Assembly: GCF_001949145.1 (NCBI RefSeq)
Contig: NW_019091402.1
Coordinates: forward strand, 556,134-620,133
Direction: 5' to 3'
From: Acanthaster planci
Lineage: Eukaryota; Echinodermata; Asteroidea; Valvatida; Acanthasteridae
Length of the DNA: 64,000 bases
Position 1 is the first letter of the stretch; each line of letters starts with the position of its first letter. The position numbers were made by a program, and so were the translations under genes. The notes beneath the pieces were generated by a model. The model saw only the letters and a program-made list of their open reading frames with translations. It was not told the DNA's origin and did no database searches. This document shows positions 59,707 to 64,000 of the stretch, in pieces.

Positions 59707-62366
59707 GTCAGTATAGACACAAATTAGCTTCCTTTATCACGAGTGTCGGAGGTGGGGCGAGAGATATTCCCACCCGTCTGAGTTCTCCTGGATCGTGCTC
59801 ATAATTTCGTGAGGACAAATTACAAATTTGCTACCATTCAGCATTCCAGTCAGACAGCACAAAATATTGCAAGGCGAGTTTAAGTGCTTAGCAAAATCAA
59901 CTGAGAATCTTAGACTGGCCCTTGCCCTGTAAGTCCCAAGACATGTCTCAGCTACTTGATAGTCAGGACAGGTTTCCGCCTATGGCAGAGTGATCAGAAG
60001 ATGTGCGACGATTGCGATCTTTTTGCACTAAAACAGAAAAAGGGAAAAAGTTGTCTTTTGGTCTGATAACCAGATGACTGAAAACCTGTCACAAAAATAT
60101 TCATTGCGTGGCATTTTTACACCGAACATTTTTGAGGCAAACATTTTACATTCTTTCTATAATCGTGTTTGCCATTTTATTCCGTCGAGCAAAACAAATC
60201 TGTTCAATGCAAAAAAACGCACCAACGTTCTCAATTACAAAAACTCTTATCTTTCAATTTTTTATCTAATTTCAAAACAAAACACTAAAAGGTTCAACGC
60301 TTTCTGGGCCACAGACCCACGTTTCCCCACTTCAGTCAGTGATTGTCTTGTAAACTAATAACATAGGCCTGTACAAAGCTTGTACCACGAACCACCGATA
60401 ACTTCCCCAGAGGAACTTATAAATGCATGGCTCCCGCCGCGCAACCAGTCGGGCGAGGGAGCAAATTCCCTCGGGGACACGGACTCGATATCGCCGCCTT
60501 CCCCCTTTTTTCCCTGATGCGAGTGGCAACCGCAGCACTTGAAGTGCGTTTCGGCGAGCCCTTTTAAAGCGTTTTCGGCAAAGCAAGATCTTGCTTTGTG
60601 CTGTAAATAAGAAATCTTTGGTCGTCATAAGTGTACATTGATGTTCATCAATTTCGGATTTTCCACTTGAAGGGGTCTAAACAACAACAAGTATAAAACC
60701 TGTCGCATTTAGTATCTCCAAGAGTGCTTTTATGATTTGGTATAAAAATGAGTTTCTTCTGTCAATATGCTCGATTGCTGGACTCATTTCAACATCAAAT
60801 TGATATACTGTTTACTTAAGTGTTGTAGGCCTTGACATGTTCCCAAAATTGGTTGATATAATTCATATCTCTTTGTTTGGTTTTTGTTTGTTTGTATTGT
60901 TGAAGTTGTTTGTTCTGTAACTAACCAGAGTTGAAAATGTATGACAGTGTCCTTGTTTGAACTGCATGATATTTGGTTTGTATGTTCAGCTGAAAAGAAA
61001 GTTGGGAACCTTGTAATGACACCATAATGTGCCACGCTTGGACTTTATGACCATCAGTAGTCAAACCAAAAGTACAGTCAAACACAGATAAAAAGGGCAC
61101 TGATAAAACAAAGTCATGTTTATAACAGCGAAAATTTTAGTCCAATATATCTTTGGTTTTCCTTGAATTCTTTTTCTGATAATACAAGTTATGGTACCCG
61201 TTATAACAAGGTAATTTTAAAGTCCCAAGGACCTTGTTATAACAGTGTTATGAAGAATCAGAGATCTAATATATCTGACAAACAGTACCATCATCGTCGA
61301 CTTTATCAAGAGTGACAATTCACGCGGATAAGTAATCATTTTTGTTCTGGTCTGGAGGCACAACAGCCGTGATTAATTAATAGGATACCTGCAGTAATCT
61401 GTAATTGAAAAGAATTGACAACCGGAAGGAATGGTCATCGGATACGCTTGAGTGATCAGGGTGACCGTCTCATGCCAAATTGACGCGCAATCAGGCCCTA
61501 ATTCTCACGGCCAACGAGCGTAGGTAACACGTCCAGTTGTCTTTTAAATTAGAACCCCGCCACTTGACCTGTTGAGTGGATTCTGACATTAAAAGTACCA
61601 AGAGAGAGGACATCCCCACCGTAATTGAACACGAGCGTGTGACCTTGCTGGTGATTTAAGACTCCCGGGTGAGGAGTTCCAATCCACCACGCTCAACAGC
61701 AGGTTACATGTAGTGATCTCGGGTCTGTCACTTTGTAGTCGTTATAAACGGGTAACACTGAGTGTCCACTAGCCCTCTATCTGGTACCCAGGGGTACCCA
61801 TTGTTACAAGTGATATTTTAGTAGCCATCAGTCCGTTGGTTACTACATTATCCGTCAGTATAATACACTTTTTATTGGTACTCTTAGGGCACACACCGAC
61901 TGCAGTCCAAAATCGGCTGCCTAACGATTTGTCCCGATGAACAGGGCAATATGGAAGACATGATCGTTGTTTTGGATGTACATGTATATGAGCCCTGAGT
62001 TGAACCAAGGAAGGGCGGGATTTGCCTTGCAACGAAAGGTCCTTTAGTTTTAAATGAACTCCGCGGGTTCACAAACGACTAGAAATGCAAGCGTTGCGGT
62101 CAAATCGCTACCAAATCAAATGAGCATTCCCGACTAACATGGCTCTTTTCAACCGATGAGGGGGTGCTTCTGCTCTATGCAGATGGTTTGGATATACAAA
62201 GAGATGATAACAACTATCTGTACATTGTTATATTTTTGATGAAACAGATCTATTCAGAGTCAGACTCCCTTTAAGCTTATTAAAACGGTATCAATTTTTC
62301 AATTCAGTGACCAATTTGTTTCCCTAATTTGTTTTCACCTTACTGTTTTCCCCATTTCGTTTGCAG
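59707..62366 (+). other. Intron 1 of receptor gene
   Basis: 2660 bp, GTCAGT to TTTGCAG. It holds copy 3 of dispersed repeat family 2 (62055-62176), two AT-rich stretches and no gene of its own. Segment 61360-61700 has homeodomain-like words (TAATTAAT, CAATTA types) and could hold an intronic enhancer. A tRNA-like word there was rejected. Confidence 0.9.
62055..62176. repeat. Dispersed repeat family 2, copy 3
   Basis: Shares CGGGTTCACAAAC, GAAATGCAAGCGTTGCGGTC, ATGGCTCTTTTCAACCGATG and GGGGTGCTTCTGCTCTA with 42545-42668. It lies inside intron 1 of the receptor. Confidence 0.65.
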
Positions 62367-62603
62367 AACACTGCCGTGAGTGTGTCCATCTTCACACTCA
62401 CCATGATCGCGGTAGACCGCTACCTGGCCATCTGCCGCCCCCTCAAGTTCCAGATCTCGTCCCGGCGGACCGTCATCACCGTGATCGTCATTTGGGTCGT
62501 GTCCCTGATTACCATGCTTCCTCACTCGCTCAGTATGTCCACCAAGTCCAACCCTGTTATGGCGTCCTTTCTGAAGCCCCTGTGGTTGACAAAATGCCTC
62601 GAT
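62367..62603 (+). CDS. Orexin/allatotropin-type GPCR, coding exon 2 (residues 112-190)
   Basis: 79 codons in phase 0, from acceptor TTTGCAG (ending 62366) to donor GTGAGT (62604). It completes TM3 (NTAVSVSIFTLTMIAVDRY), with the DRY motif at 128-130. Vertebrate orexin receptors carry DRW here. Intracellular loop 2 is LAICRPLKFQISSRR. TM4 spans about 146-166 with Trp154 (4.50) and Pro163. The exon then encodes most of extracellular loop 2 up to Cys188, the expected disulfide partner of Cys104, and ends KCLD. Relative to orexin receptors the loop is rich in hydroxyl and hydrophobic residues and less acidic, so the ligand may differ. Codon use is GC-richer than the surrounding DNA, as expected of a real exon. 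The continued + frame past 62603 is intron. Confidence 0.94.
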
Positions 62604-63323
62604 GTGAGTCAAACAACTCGACTAATTGTTTTCTTTCAGCCTTTTCTTCCAATTATCTTCTTCTTTCCTTGTTTAAGTGTTACTTTTCCTGGTATAGAAT
62701 CACCAAATTCAGTTCACAAACCTGTTTCATCAAATCGCCATGCTTTTTTGTAAATTTAGAACTATTTCAGTCCGGAAGATCTTCTCGAAATTACACTTTG
62801 GTAGTATTTGTATCACGGTCAAGACGCACCGGGCAAACTTGACCTGTGGTCAGTAGCGGTCGTCTCTTGAAATTTCCCTGATTTCTCTGGTGCTCACTCT
62901 TCACTCAAGTTAGCTATTCACTTCGAAAGGTGTATTCAAACTGTTTTTTTTTCGTCCGCAAAGATTTTATTGACGAATCGGTTAATATTGAACTGAAAGC
63001 CAGGTAAACGCCTCTGTGGGAGAATTTGAGATTATAAATGAAAACACTCAACTCACAACTCAACTTGACCCGACTCAACTCACTCAACAATTCAACTCAA
63101 CATGAACTACTCATCAATGTAACTAAATGCAACATCTCCCTTTATGTTTTCGGCAACATTTAAGAAATGAATTGAAGGCGTGCAACGCACCCAAGCCATC
63201 TGGCACTATCTCATTACAGTTTACTGCTTGTAAAATTGATTCGATTGATATGATTGAAAATGGCTTCCTCCAGACTAAATGGCATTTGGCTGACACTAAA
63301 ATGTTTCTGTTGTTATGATATAG
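62604..63323 (+). other. Intron 2 of receptor gene
   Basis: 720 bp, GTGAGT to TTATGATATAG. It includes a CAACT-type simple repeat at about 63045-63102. No other feature is seen. Confidence 0.88.
63045..63102. repeat. Degenerate CAACT simple repeat
   Basis: Irregular ACTCA/CAACT units in intron 2. Low complexity only. Confidence 0.75.
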
Positions 63324-63425
63324 GTCAAATGGCAGGATTCTCCATGGCGGACGGTGTACACTGTAGTGACGATGCTTTTCACATATTTGCTTCCGCTGTG
63401 TGTCATTGGAGTCGCTTATTGTATG
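63324..63425 (+). CDS. Orexin/allatotropin-type GPCR, coding exon 3 (residues 191-224)
   Basis: 34 codons, phase 0 at both ends. The acceptor is GATATAG ending at 63323 and the donor GTGAGT at 63426. It encodes the end of extracellular loop 2 (VKWQDSPW, with Trp193 five residues after Cys188, as in the CDERW region of orexin receptors) and TM5 (TVYTVVTMLFTYLLPLCVIG), including Pro214 (5.50) and Tyr222 (5.58). The exon stops at AYCM. The exon is short, lacks an open frame long enough to be called on length alone, and is identified from splice sites plus family pattern. The third intracellular loop, TM6, TM7 and the tail must lie to the right of the window. Confidence 0.9.
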
Positions 63426-63436
63426 GTGAGTAAAAA

Positions 63437-63497
63437 AAGTTACATTCAGGTTGGGATCGTCTCAAGGCATGAGACGATCCCAACCTGAATGTAACTT
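63437..63497. repeat. Perfect 28-bp inverted repeat next to splice donor
   Basis: 63437-63464 and 63470-63497 are exact complements (AAGTTACATTCAGGTTGGGA... and its inverse) with the 5-base loop AGGCA. In the transcript this folds as a 28-bp uninterrupted stem starting 11 bases after the intron-3 donor. Perfect arms imply a young origin or a foldback artefact of sequencing. Confidence 0.95.
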
Positions 63498-63739
63498 GGA
63501 CGACTCCCTAATGGAGCTTCTTTAGAGAAAGAGTTTACTAATTCAGTTGGTACCTGCGTGCAGAGATCAAGAGGGCCAGCTGCCCTAATGCTCCGGTATA
63601 GGCCTATGTAGCCAGTTGCCCCCCTTTTACTGGATTATTGTAATAACACATTTTTTCTGTTGTGGTGAAACAACACACAAAAATAAACAATCAAACGAGA
63701 GTTTACAAGGTAGGCATCTACCGACACTACGAATATCTA

Positions 63740-63829
63740 ACTACGAACATCTGACAAAGGCAGTACAGTTCAATAACAATGAGCACCCATTGTTATTGCG
63801 CTGTACTTCTTTTGTTAGATGTTCATAGT
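63740..63829. repeat. Imperfect 42-bp inverted repeat
   Basis: Arms 63740-63781 and 63788-63829 match at 36 of 42 positions around the 6-base loop AGCACC. The left arm is preceded by a short duplicate of its own start (ACTACGAATATCT before ACTACGAACATCT). It is probably a foldback element. No target-site duplication was identified. Confidence 0.85.
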
Positions 63830-64000
63830 GCGAGGGCAGGGCTTTGTTCCTCTGTGATATTCACTCGACCTCTTTCTCTCTCTAAAAAAGACCAGTGCAT
63901 CATACCATCTGCAGTATGGTGAAATCGGTCTGAATCAAGGGTGTAATTTGACATTTGTAAGTAAGCTCTGTCAGAAAATCGTTTGAGGGGACAGACTTCA

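Larger units (their letters stand above)
63426..64000 (+). other. Intron 3 of receptor gene (start only)
   Basis: Begins at donor GTGAGT and runs off the window. It contains two strong inverted repeats, listed separately. No further coding exon is recognised before 64000. An open frame at 63616-63828 is created partly by the second inverted repeat. Confidence 0.8.

Noticed and set aside
59529-59804. 91-codon + frame overlapping receptor exon 1
   Set aside because: A shadow of the real exon in another frame.
61632-61693. tRNA-like word (GAGCGTG ... CCACGCTC with GAGTTCCAATCC)
   Set aside because: Only 62 bases between the pairing ends, the anticodon stem does not pair and the D arm is missing. 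At most a tRNA-derived fossil.
62340-62612. 90-codon - frame opposite receptor exon 2
   Set aside because: An antisense shadow of a GC-rich coding exon.
62604-62753. Extension of the exon-2 reading frame for 50 codons past the donor
   Set aside because: Receptor homology stops exactly at GTGAGT and resumes in phase at 63324, so this is intron read-through.

Overview
This is a mostly non-coding eukaryotic (metazoan) window. Supporting this are GT-AG introns, long gene-free stretches, an AT-rich background, and many short inverted-repeat (MITE-like) elements. The one gene I can support is a rhodopsin-class GPCR whose closest resemblance is to the orexin/allatotropin neuropeptide receptors. The gene type, the frequent TAGGCCTA and TACATGTA words and the MITE types suggest a marine invertebrate, most likely a deuterostome such as an echinoderm or hemichordate. 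That assignment is inference, and no species can be named from the sequence.

Layout. Positions 1-6018 hold a minisatellite with a unit of about 48 bp. It occurs as two arrays (1-2452 and 3421-4283), each followed by a nearly identical flank of about 0.96 kb (2453-3418 and 4284-5232), plus a decayed outlier (5773-6018). The two array-plus-flank blocks meet at the only N in the window (3420), so they may be two haplotypes or overlapping contigs joined end to end rather than a true tandem duplication. Positions 6.2-32 kb are gene-poor, with scattered MITEs and foldbacks, a TTTG microsatellite, a possible LINE tail and a few promoter-like or exon-like signals of low confidence. Positions 32.16-37.15 kb hold an old, diverged tandem duplication. 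One copy carries a younger 293-bp internal duplication. The other carries a 193-bp hAT-type insertion with a recognisable 8-bp target-site duplication and a matching empty site in the sister copy. Positions 37-59 kb are again gene-poor, with more MITEs, including a 934-bp TA-flanked element (53424-54357) rich in AAACG words.

The receptor gene lies on the + strand at the right edge. A splice acceptor at 59225 precedes a 5' UTR and the start codon at 59374. Coding exons are 59374-59706, 62367-62603 and 63324-63425, joined in phase 0. They give 224 residues, from the N-terminus through TM5, and the rest lies beyond the window. Intron 3 starts with a perfect 28-bp hairpin only 11 bases after the splice donor, followed about 240 bases later by an imperfect 42-bp hairpin. 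These are the most interesting local structures near the gene. No RNA gene, CRISPR array, autonomous transposon or other complete protein gene could be supported.
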